NCBI GenBank assembly: GCA_964533785.1 | Contig: CAZHNG010000328.1 | Span: 1 to 7,539, forward strand | Length of the DNA stretch: 7,539 nucleotides | Source: JANQRV01 sp964533785 | Lineage (GTDB): Bacteria > Bacteroidota > Bacteroidia > Chitinophagales > Saprospiraceae | Direction of reading: 5' to 3' | In this document: one piece after another, positions 1 to 6,099 of the stretch | How positions within the stretch are numbered: position 1 is the stretch's first letter | How the letters are laid out: each line of letters starts with the position of its first letter | Position numbers and translations under genes: made by a program | Notes under the pieces: generated by a model | What the model saw: only the letters and a program-made list of their open reading frames with translations | The model's database searches: none | Told to the model about the DNA's origin: nothing

Positions 1-109
1 ACTATACAATATTCAATACAATCAACTGATTCTCATTTAAGCTGACAAAGTAGTAATAAGTTGAATCACTCCAAATCAAAATCCTCTAAGTGCCTGGACA
101 CATCTCCCT

Positions 110-1798
110 TCAATTCTGCTTAACCCGCGTAGAAATCCGCTTCATCGCTTGCGGCGGCAAAATATCCTCAACCGAAATACCATTTGATTTTGCTTGACGC
201 AACGTAGCTTCCAGTTTTTCGTAATCCTCGGCCTTGTAATAGGCTTTGAGTAGCGTTGTTAAGGCCTCTGTATCATTGGGGTTCATATCCCAGGCTTTTT
301 TAGCGTCTTTAACCGCGAGATCATTATTCCCCAATTTCAGATTAGCGGTAGCAATTTCCTTTAGTGCTTTAATGTTATTTGGTGAGCGTTGAATTTCCTG
401 AGAGGCATTTCTTCTTATCAATTCCTGAGCATCTACTTTTTCTCTTATTAAAGTCCGTCTTTCCTGAATGATCTGTTGGTCCTGCTTCAGTTTGGTGGCC
501 GTTTCCAGGTCTTTTTCGGCTAAATCGAGCATTTCTGCTTTTAGGTAGGCTGATCCACGGTACCAAAGTGCGGCCGTATCGGTAGGAGCTTGTTCCAACC
601 GGGTGTTAAAATCCTCGATGGCTTCTTCCCAGTTGTTAGCCCAATAATTTAACATAGCCCGGTTATTGGCAGCTAGTCCGTAATTAGGGTGGGTTTCCAG
701 CACTTCCGTATAGGCTGCAAGCGCCTTTTCATTATTATTACTGGCTAAATACGCATCGGCTAAGAACATACCCCGCATTAGAGAAGTAGCGGAATCCTTT
801 GGCGCCACCGAACTTAACAATTCGATGGATTCTTCCTTTTTACCCTGATAGTACGCGGCTATCCCCAGCAATACACTTTCCAATTCGTCAATAATTTCAT
901 CTCCTGCAGAAATACTCGTAAAGCTACTCACCGTATCGACAAAAGAACCTTCGGTCGTGATGGTGGTGGTTGCTTCTGTTGTATTGACGCTTTCTTCTGC
1001 CTGCTGGATTTTCCCTAATTTGAAAGTCTCCCCATGGGTTAAAAATGTAAACTTATGGTTGATGATCAGTTGATCGCCAAGGTCCTCAGTAGTCCCAAAT
1101 ACGAGTAAGTCCGCGTCGCAACCCTGGCCAATTTGCCTGGCATTGGTAAAAGTCAGGGGATAATTCTTTTCATCCAGGGCAAACTTATCTGGGCCGATCA
1201 GCTCAACGCCAACGTCAATACCTACTGTTTCCACTTTACTCAAAAGGTTCCGGCGGATCAACTTATGCACCCCAGTCACAGTACCGGCAATCTGCCCGTT
1301 GCGGTCCACGGGTTGTAAGGGGCAAAGCGCAAATTTGAGGTATAATTCAGGTGAACCGGCACTGACATTTGGCATTTTAAAAGTGGGACAACGGTACGGG
1401 CTCCTATCTTTGTCACGCAGCGGACTAAATGGCGACACCAAAAACAAAACGATCAGTAAGGCCGCTCCAACTGCCACTCCGATCCCGGTCCTGGAACGAC
1501 GCTTTTTCTTTTCCTCCAGGGCCTTTTCAAACGCTCCGCTCTCCAATTCATCCGCTATTTCTAATAATTGATTAGAGGTCTTGTTGTAGCTCAATTTGCG
1601 AGCTTCAGCAGAGCTTAATCCCAGACTCTCATCCTTCTTGGCTTTGCTGTAGCTCGATTTTATGAACAAAACCTTGTTTTTTAAAGCCCTGAACATCTCT
1701 TTGTCATTAAAGAAATCCAACAACTTTTGAATGGCCTGGTCCAGTTCAGCCGTCGCTATCAACTCCTTAATTTTCTTACCCAGTTCTTTTGGTGTCAT
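110..1798 (-). CDS. EAD11-like domain / single-pass membrane / TPR repeat protein
   Basis: Not a named gene; the function is inferred from its architecture. Residues 1-85 are charged and helical (IKELIATAELDQAIQKLLDF, then a second helix around FIKSSYSKAKKDESLGLSS, then NQLLEIADEL). This matches my memory of effector-associated domain 11, a small adaptor of bacterial conflict systems that binds its own kind in partner effectors. A KKKRRSR patch (97-103) precedes one hydrophobic helix (105-123), so the N-terminus should be cytoplasmic and the rest extracytoplasmic. Residues about 139-260 form a mixed alpha/beta domain with CDADLLVFGTTE (227-238), faintly like FlgO or TolB-N domains. A Thr-rich linker (270-286) follows, then TPR-like units near 310-335, 340-374, 375-407, 408-440, 475-509 and 510-540. 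The start is the ATG at 1798, with the full domain directly after it. It is transcribed divergently from the cytochrome lipoprotein. No catalytic domain is visible, so a sensor or scaffold role is more likely than an enzyme. The ORF is certain; the EAD call is good but was not searched. Confidence 0.85.
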   Translation of the reverse strand: MTPKELGKKIKELIATAELDQAIQKLLDFFNDKEMFRALKNKVLFIKSSYSKAKKDESLGLSSAEARKLSYNKTSNQLLEIADELESGAFEKALEEKKKRRSRTGIGVAVGAALLIVLFLVSPFSPLRDKDRSPYRCPTFKMPNVSAGSPELYLKFALCPLQPVDRNGQIAGTVTGVHKLIRRNLLSKVETVGIDVGVELIGPDKFALDEKNYPLTFTNARQIGQGCDADLLVFGTTEDLGDQLIINHKFTFLTHGETFKLGKIQQAEESVNTTEATTTITTEGSFVDTVSSFTSISAGDEIIDELESVLLGIAAYYQGKKEESIELLSSVAPKDSATSLMRGMFLADAYLASNNNEKALAAYTEVLETHPNYGLAANNRAMLNYWANNWEEAIEDFNTRLEQAPTDTAALWYRGSAYLKAEMLDLAEKDLETATKLKQDQQIIQERRTLIREKVDAQELIRRNASQEIQRSPNNIKALKEIATANLKLGNNDLAVKDAKKAWDMNPNDTEALTTLLKAYYKAEDYEKLEATLRQAKSNGISVEDILPPQAMKRISTRVKQN

Positions 1799-1892
1799 AG
1801 TTAAGTGTTTGCCTTAATAGTAAAATTAGCCAAAAATTGTTGGAATGGGAAGATAGAATAAACTTCTACTATTTCAAATGCTTAGGAAGTGC

Positions 1893-1907
1893 TAACAAAT
1901 TTTGTTA
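1893..1907. promoter_or_regulatory. 15-bp palindrome, possible operator
   Basis: TAACAAA-T-TTTGTTA is a perfect inverted repeat of 7-nt arms around a single central base. It lies about 95 bp upstream of the EAD-like gene's ATG on the minus strand, a plausible place for a dimeric repressor or activator to bind. AT-rich palindromes of this size can arise by chance, and no second copy was seen elsewhere in the window, so this is only a candidate. Confidence 0.25.
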
Positions 1908-2072
1908 AATTGAGGGGGTGGGACAGCTGTACAGTACGAAAGGACAAATGATTCTCAAGAAATCTAGATTTTATTAGATCCTAGACCCCAAATGTTTTGA
2001 ATTACACGAAGTCTTTTAGTTTTGGAAAAGGACAACAATTTCCAATATGACTGCCATTTAATCGCCACAAAA

Positions 2073-2317
2073 CTGCCTGCCGATACCGTCTATGGTATAT
2101 ACATATCTTTTATTTATGATGGACACACCATTCAGAGAATGGATGTTTTGCGCATCGAGACAGAGTCTCTCGCGAGCAGTACCGGCGCTGCTCGCGAGAG
2201 ACTCTGTCTCGATGCAGCATAACTTGTCAAACTCCGTTTGGGCAAAACCCCTTCTAAAAAACTGATTTTCAGCCCATAAAAACTTATGTATATGCGGTAG
2301 CCGATACCGTCAGGCAG
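2073..2317. repeat. Large imperfect inverted repeat enclosing the hairpin
   Basis: The left arm 2073-2105 and the reverse complement of the right arm 2285-2317 agree at 26 of 33 positions when aligned by eye without gaps, including CTGCCTG at the outer end and ATATACATA at the inner end. Both arms also carry the same 12-mer GCCGATACCGTC in direct orientation (2079-2090 and 2300-2311). The 28-bp perfect hairpin sits roughly in the middle. A nested terminal-inverted-repeat unit of about 245 bp with no coding capacity resembles a MITE, or a REPIN-like pair of REP sequences. No target-site duplication is clear, so the borders and class remain open. Confidence 0.5.
2152..2215. repeat. Perfect 28-bp inverted repeat with 8-nt loop
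   Basis: Arms 2152-2179 and 2188-2215 are exact reverse complements and flank the loop TACCGGCG. The arms contain the inner palindrome CTCGCGAG and the pseudo-symmetric GAGACAGAGTCTC. Pairing continues outward with a bulged A2216 and one mismatch (T2148/T2220), joining GTTTTGC (2145-2151) to GCATAAC (2217-2223), for 34 pairs in total. There is no T-tract after either arm and the two neighbouring genes diverge from it, so an intrinsic terminator is unlikely. The GC-rich stem stands out in an AT-rich intergenic region. Single-stranded DNA folding, a mobile-element recognition structure or a structured RNA are all possible. Confidence 0.9.
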
Positions 2318-2338
2318 GAACACTAAATCACAAAATCC

Positions 2339-2354
2339 CACTAAATCTTTAGTG
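2339..2354. repeat. Short palindrome CACTAAA-TC-TTTAGTG
   Basis: Perfect 7-nt arms around a 2-nt centre. It lies in text (2339-2399) that resembles the CACTAAA / TTCGTGTTTTAGTGG phrases I recall from many Bacteroidota intergenic regions; that resemblance is from memory and unverified. No function can be assigned from the sequence alone. Confidence 0.4.
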
Positions 2355-2370
2355 CATTTTCGTGTTTTAG

Positions 2371-2388
2371 AGCCGATAGCTATCGGCT
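2371..2388. repeat. 18-bp perfect palindrome, GCCGATAGCTATCGGC core
   Basis: AGCCGATAGCTATCGGCT is perfectly self-complementary. The 17 bases 2371-2387 are bracketed by TTAG at 2367-2370 and again at 2388-2391, as though a small palindromic unit had been inserted with a 4-bp duplication. A closely related palindrome occurs at 5941-5958, sharing CCGAT-N-GCTATCGG. There is no adjacent T-tract, so I do not call it a terminator. It is more likely a dispersed short palindromic repeat. Confidence 0.55.
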
Positions 2389-2554
2389 TAGTGGCATATC
2401 TTAAATCCCAAATTAGAAATTACTAAATGATTATAATTGTTACCCGCTGCCCTAAATATACCGTCATTTGTTAGTTACGCCAGTGAACATTCTCCACCTC
2501 AATCCCTATCTTAGCACCCAAATCATCTCTTTATTTTCTATAAATACATGAAAT

Positions 2555-5500
2555 ATGAATTGGCGCATCTGTTTTTTTACCATTATTTCCATTGGCATCT
2601 ACGCCTGTGAATCCAATCCTCCGGCAGCAGCCTACGAAGAGTTAAGTAATACCGCCAAGCGGCAGGCAGCATTTGCCCTCTCCGGTATGGAAGTAGCGGA
2701 AGGTTTAGAAGTGACGATGTTTGCGTCCGAACCCATGTTGATCAATCCGACGAATATCGACATTGACGCACGTGGCAGGGTATGGGTTTGCGAAGCTTTT
2801 AATTACCGCAATCGACTCAATCCCGATAACCCCTACCGGGATGAAGGAGACCGGATTCTCATACTTGAAGATACCGATGGGGATGGCAAAGCGGATAGCA
2901 AAAAGGTATTTTACCAGGCAGAGGATATCAATTCGGCATTGGGTATCGCCGTTTTGGGGAATAAGGTCTACGTCTCTCACAGTCCGAATATTTTGGTTTT
3001 CACCGATGAGAATGGGGATGATATTCCCGATCAGAAGGATACCTTATTCACGGGCATGGGTGGCGATCAACACGATCACGGCGTGCATGCGGTCATTTTC
3101 GGACACGACGGCAGGTTGTATTTTAATTATGGCAATGAAGGGTCTAAGGTTGTCCACCCAACAGGAGAAGTGGTGCGTGACGTAAATACCAGCGAATTTG
3201 TTGAAGAAGGGAACTCGCCGTATCGCCAGGGTATGGCATTCAGATTAGAAGAAGATGGCTCCAATTTTGAAGTGCTCGGGAACAATTTCCGGAATAACTA
3301 CGAATTGGCTTTAGACTCTTACGGCACCATCTGGCAATCCGATAATGACGATGACGGCAATAAGGCAACCCGCATCAACTACGTAATGGAATACGGTAAT
3401 TATGGATTTAAAGATGAAATGACGGGTGCCAATTGGCGGCAATCGCGCGTAGGGATGCACGAAGAAATCCCCAAAAGGCACTGGCATCTCAATGACCCGG
3501 GAGTAGTTCCCAATTTACTACAGACGGGGTCCGGTTCACCCACTGGGATGGTATTATACGAAGGAGACTTGTTACCGAAGCAATTCCGGGGACAGATGAT
3601 CCATTGCGAGCCGGGACATAATGTGGTGCGTTCTTACCCGGTACAACCGGATGGGGCGGGTTATAAGGCTTCCATTGTACCCATTTTGGAAGGCAAAGAT
3701 CAATGGTTCAGGCCTTCGGATGTTTGCGTGGCGCCTGATGGCTCCTTGTTGGTGTCAGATTGGTACGACCCGGGAGTGGGCGGACATAAAATGGGCGATA
3801 TCGAGCGGGGCCGCATTTACCGCATTGCGCCCAAGCGGAAAAAATACAAAAATCCACCATTCGATCTTTCTAGTACAGAAGGACGGATCGCCGCTTTGCT
3901 GAGCCCTAATATGGCAAGGCGCTACCTGGGTTTCCAGGCGTTGAAAGCAGGAGATGAAGCGGATAAAAAAGCCTTGATGGATCTTTGGGAAAACGGCCGG
4001 GACTTTGCCAAAGCCCGCGCTTTGTGGCTGCTTTCCGGCATGTCAGACGGTGAAGCCTTTCTTTCCGGAGCTTTACAGCACGACAATCCCAACTTGCGTA
4101 TTGCAGCAATAAGAGCCATGCGGATGCATTACAAAAACAAAATACTCCCTGTACTAAAAGAATTGGCTAAAGATCCCAATCGACAGGTCAAAAGAGAAGT
4201 AGCACTGGCGCTACGAAACGAAAAAGGCGAAGCGGCCGCAAAAATATGGGCAACGTTGGCGATGGATCACGATGGTCAGGATCGTTGGTATTTAGAGGCA
4301 TTAGGCATTGGTTCCAGCTTGCAACCGGAAGCTTGCTTCGACGCCTGGCTGGTAGCTGTCCAAGACAATTGGGATACACCGGCCGGCAGGGATATTGTTT
4401 GGCGCACGCGGGCGCAGGCGGCTATTCCTTTATTAAAAGCGATCATTACCAATGAAGAGACACCAGATGCAGACCTGCCGCGCTATTTTCGCGCCTTTGA
4501 TTTCCATAAATCGCCCGATAAACAACAATTGATCGCCTACCTTATTCAGCCGGAAAAACCGGGGTATTTACTGCGCAATCAGCTTGCTGTGCAAGTCCTG
4601 GATGCTGACTTTATTGCTCAAAACCCAACTGTAAAAGCAAAAGTAAAAACGGTTTTACCTTCTCTTGAAAATTCACCGCAGTGGTTACCTACGCTCCGTA
4701 GATTAGGAATCTCGGATTATAACGATAATATTTTTGCGCGTTTTCTGGATGCGGAAGACCGCAAAGGGCGGACGGATGCATTAGGTGCCCTTTTTGATTT
4801 GGGCGGAGGTTCTCTTCTGGAAAATTACCTGAAAGATGCAGATGAGGAAATGCTTTACAAGACGGTAGAAAAACTAAGGAATTTTGGCAACACGCAATGT
4901 TCGGCATTATTGGCAAAATATTTGAACGACGAACAACTTTCCGCTTCTACCCGCCTCTTGATCACCGATGTACTCGGGTCTTCCTGGGACGGTCAGATCG
5001 CCCTGATGGATCTGGATAAAAAACAACAAGTGCCGGCGTTCGCCAAGAATACGGCATACCTGCGTATGTCCGGATCGTGGAACGGAGAAGTTTCCGATTA
5101 CGGCCGCCAACACATGGCAGATATTGCAGGGAAAACGATTGATGGAGAAAAATTGCCAACGGTAAAACGGCTGGTTTCAATGGAAGGGACGCCGGAAAAA
5201 GGTCAGTCCATCTTTGGTCAGCATTGCGCCAATTGTCACCAGGTCAATGGTGAGGGGATAGAGTTTGGCCCCGATTTGTCGGGCATTGGCTCGAAGTTAG
5301 CTCCTCAGGCTTTATTCGAAGCTATTATTTACCCCAGCAATGGTATAAACTTTGGCTACGAAGGTTGGCTGATCGAACGCAAAGATGGTTCCTTTTTCAG
5401 CGGCTACATCAGCAGTGAGACGGAGACGGAAATTACCCTCCGCATGATGGGAGGGGCTACCCAGACTATCCCGGTTGCTGAGATCAAAAGCAGAAAGCCT

Positions 5501-5605
5501 TTGGAAAAATCCTTAATGACCGAAGGCTTACCCGCTCTGATGACCCAAAGTGATCTGGTGGATCTGGTGAGTTACCTGCAAACGTTAAACGGGTTGACGA
5601 GTTAG
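2555..5605 (+). CDS. PVC-type heme-binding CxxCH lipoprotein (dehydrogenase-like propeller, HEAT, cytochrome c)
   Basis: A predicted lipoprotein: residues 1-17 are a signal peptide and IYAC ends at the lipobox Cys18, which supports the ATG at 2555 over the out-of-frame ATG at 2548. Residues about 45-425 match the 'membrane-bound dehydrogenase' propeller of Planctomycetes/Verrucomicrobia-type proteins, with GGDQHDHGVHAVIFGHDGRLYF-like and FRPSDVCVAPDGSLLVSDWYDPG-like blade motifs. Calcium-loop-like DTDGDGKAD (106-114) and DENGDDIPD (151-159) lie inside it. Residues about 440-680 are helical with HEAT-like repeats. The C-terminal domain (about 880-1012) has the heme c motif CANCH (Cys891, Cys894, His895), and Met988 in SLMTEGL is the likely sixth ligand. 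The family is thought to oxidise sugars or other organic substrates and pass electrons through the heme outside the inner membrane; the substrate is unknown. At 1016 residues it looks full length and intact. It stands alone, divergent from the EAD-like gene. Confidence 0.93.
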   Translation: MNWRICFFTIISIGIYACESNPPAAAYEELSNTAKRQAAFALSGMEVAEGLEVTMFASEPMLINPTNIDIDARGRVWVCEAFNYRNRLNPDNPYRDEGDRILILEDTDGDGKADSKKVFYQAEDINSALGIAVLGNKVYVSHSPNILVFTDENGDDIPDQKDTLFTGMGGDQHDHGVHAVIFGHDGRLYFNYGNEGSKVVHPTGEVVRDVNTSEFVEEGNSPYRQGMAFRLEEDGSNFEVLGNNFRNNYELALDSYGTIWQSDNDDDGNKATRINYVMEYGNYGFKDEMTGANWRQSRVGMHEEIPKRHWHLNDPGVVPNLLQTGSGSPTGMVLYEGDLLPKQFRGQMIHCEPGHNVVRSYPVQPDGAGYKASIVPILEGKDQWFRPSDVCVAPDGSLLVSDWYDPGVGGHKMGDIERGRIYRIAPKRKKYKNPPFDLSSTEGRIAALLSPNMARRYLGFQALKAGDEADKKALMDLWENGRDFAKARALWLLSGMSDGEAFLSGALQHDNPNLRIAAIRAMRMHYKNKILPVLKELAKDPNRQVKREVALALRNEKGEAAAKIWATLAMDHDGQDRWYLEALGIGSSLQPEACFDAWLVAVQDNWDTPAGRDIVWRTRAQAAIPLLKAIITNEETPDADLPRYFRAFDFHKSPDKQQLIAYLIQPEKPGYLLRNQLAVQVLDADFIAQNPTVKAKVKTVLPSLENSPQWLPTLRRLGISDYNDNIFARFLDAEDRKGRTDALGALFDLGGGSLLENYLKDADEEMLYKTVEKLRNFGNTQCSALLAKYLNDEQLSASTRLLITDVLGSSWDGQIALMDLDKKQQVPAFAKNTAYLRMSGSWNGEVSDYGRQHMADIAGKTIDGEKLPTVKRLVSMEGTPEKGQSIFGQHCANCHQVNGEGIEFGPDLSGIGSKLAPQALFEAIIYPSNGINFGYEGWLIERKDGSFFSGYISSETETEITLRMMGGATQTIPVAEIKSRKPLEKSLMTEGLPALMTQSDLVDLVSYLQTLNGLTS

Positions 5606-5625
5606 ACGAGGTTACGTGGATTCGC

Positions 5626-5645
5626 GGGTTCTGTCGAAATTGTCT
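5626..5645 (-). mobile_element. Candidate terminal inverted repeat of an IS6-family element
   Basis: GGGTTCTGTCGAAATTGT resembles the GGTTCTGTTGCAAAG-type ends I recall for IS6/IS240-family elements. It lies about 40 bp beyond the stop of the transposase remnant (5681), the right place and orientation for that element's end. The matching opposite end was not found; the remnant is truncated on the far side. The comparison is from memory. Confidence 0.45.
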
Positions 5646-5680
5646 GATCAGGACATCAAAATATCTTTTGACTTATCAAA

Positions 5681-5890
5681 TCAAGCTGCCAATGAAAGGA
5701 AAGATTCATAGGCGTTTTGTTTGGGGTTTGTCATTTGGCCTTTCTTTAGCATTCTAACTAATTCGATTACTGCTATGTTGGATTTTGCAGATTCGAAGGA
5801 TTTAAAACCTAGTATTGACCTTATCTGTCGTTTTATAAACCGATGATCTTGCCCGACTATATTGTTGAAGATATTTATGTCCAAGCACTT
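5681..5890 (-). pseudogene. IS6-family transposase remnant (C-terminus), catalytic Glu lost
   Basis: The translation FNNIVGQDHRFIKRQIRSIL, then GFKSFESAKSNIAVIELVRM and LKKGQ, ending SFLSLAA, is a recognisable match to the last ~70 residues of IS6-family DDE transposases, whose usual text is LNNIVEQDHRFIKRR...MLGFKSF...AGIE...MLKKGQ. An intact protein would be about three times longer; the match fades before about 5890, where decayed repeats begin. The position that normally holds the catalytic Glu reads Gly (codon GGG at 5852-5854 on the minus strand, one base from GAG), so this fragment could not be active even if expressed. Without an upstream part or start region it is a dead remnant. It sits between the cytochrome gene and the ATPase gene and marks an old insertion. 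Confidence 0.8.
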
Positions 5891-5893
5891 AAG

Positions 5894-5927
5894 TGAGACG
5901 CCAGATTTGAGACGCTAGACTCTAGAC
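5894..5927. repeat. Decayed short repeats TGAGACGC / TAGAC
   Basis: TGAGACGC occurs at 5894-5901 and 5908-5915 (14-nt period), followed by TAGAC at 5916-5920 and 5923-5927. I recall runs of TGAGACxTGAGAC-like units as common Bacteroidota intergenic repeats, and this would be a decayed one. It lies at the broken edge of the transposase remnant and may mark the deletion junction. Confidence 0.4.
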
Positions 5928-5940
5928 CGTGTGTGATTGA

Positions 5941-5958
5941 TCCCGATTGCTATCGGGA
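5941..5958. repeat. Palindrome TCCCGAT-TGCT-ATCGGGA
   Basis: Perfect 7-nt arms around a 4-nt loop. It shares the CCGAT-N-GCTATCGG core with the palindrome at 2371-2388, so the two probably belong to one dispersed repeat family. There is no T-tract after either arm. The rest of this gap, to 6099, is AT-rich, presumably holds the ATPase promoter, and shows no gene or exact -7 box. Confidence 0.5.
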
Positions 5959-6099
5959 GTGAGTTGGGTGTGTTTAAAACAAAAGTTATTATTGTCCACC
6001 TACTTACTTATTTCAAACGAATTCGAAGATTTGCGCGTTAATTATTATGATTAAACGTCTAAAAACCCTAATTTGAGAAAAAATAACAAATAGGTAAAT

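Larger units (their letters stand above)
1799..2554. other. Divergent intergenic region, 756 bp, no convincing gene
   Basis: This stretch separates two divergently transcribed genes, so it should carry both promoters, but I found no exact match to the Bacteroidota -7 box (TAnnTTTG) on either strand within a sensible distance of either start. It is instead rich in inverted repeats, listed separately: a 15-bp palindrome at 1893-1907, the 28-bp hairpin at 2152-2215, the outer imperfect inverted repeat 2073-2317, and palindromes at 2339-2354 and 2371-2388. The only long open frames (2022-2222 plus, from a TTG; 2132-2341 minus) run straight through the hairpin and have no recognisable protein content, so I read them as by-products of the repeat. 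The region looks like accumulated mobile or repeat debris. Confidence 0.6.

Noticed and set aside
1..109. Possible gene or terminator downstream of the EAD-TPR gene
   Set aside because: Too short to judge; no open frame with recognisable content and no stem followed by a T-run on the minus strand.
2152..2215. Intrinsic terminator
   Set aside because: No T-tract on either side, and both neighbouring genes are transcribed away from it.
2022..2222. 66-codon plus-strand frame starting at TTG
   Set aside because: It runs through both arms of the 28-bp hairpin, begins at TTG without a ribosome site, and has no recognisable protein content.
2145..2223. Integron attC site, because of GTT...AAC at the ends of a hairpin
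   Set aside because: attC has RYYYAAC on the left and GTTRRRY on the right; here the order is reversed on both strands, the stem lacks extrahelical bases in the attC pattern, and there is no cassette context.
2132..2341. 69-codon minus-strand frame
   Set aside because: It is the mirror frame across the same hairpin and outer repeat arm. Its resemblance to the opposite frame (YGIYISF / YRIYISF) comes from the inverted repeat, not from conserved protein.
2371..2388. Terminator for an upstream plus-strand gene
   Set aside because: No plus-strand gene precedes it and no T-tract follows.
2763..3185. 140-codon plus-strand frame inside the cytochrome gene
   Set aside because: Overlaps the well-supported propeller coding sequence in another frame; no independent support.
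5894..5958. CRISPR-like array from TGAGACGC repeats and a palindrome
   Set aside because: Repeat units are 8 nt or shorter with no regular spacers and no cas genes.
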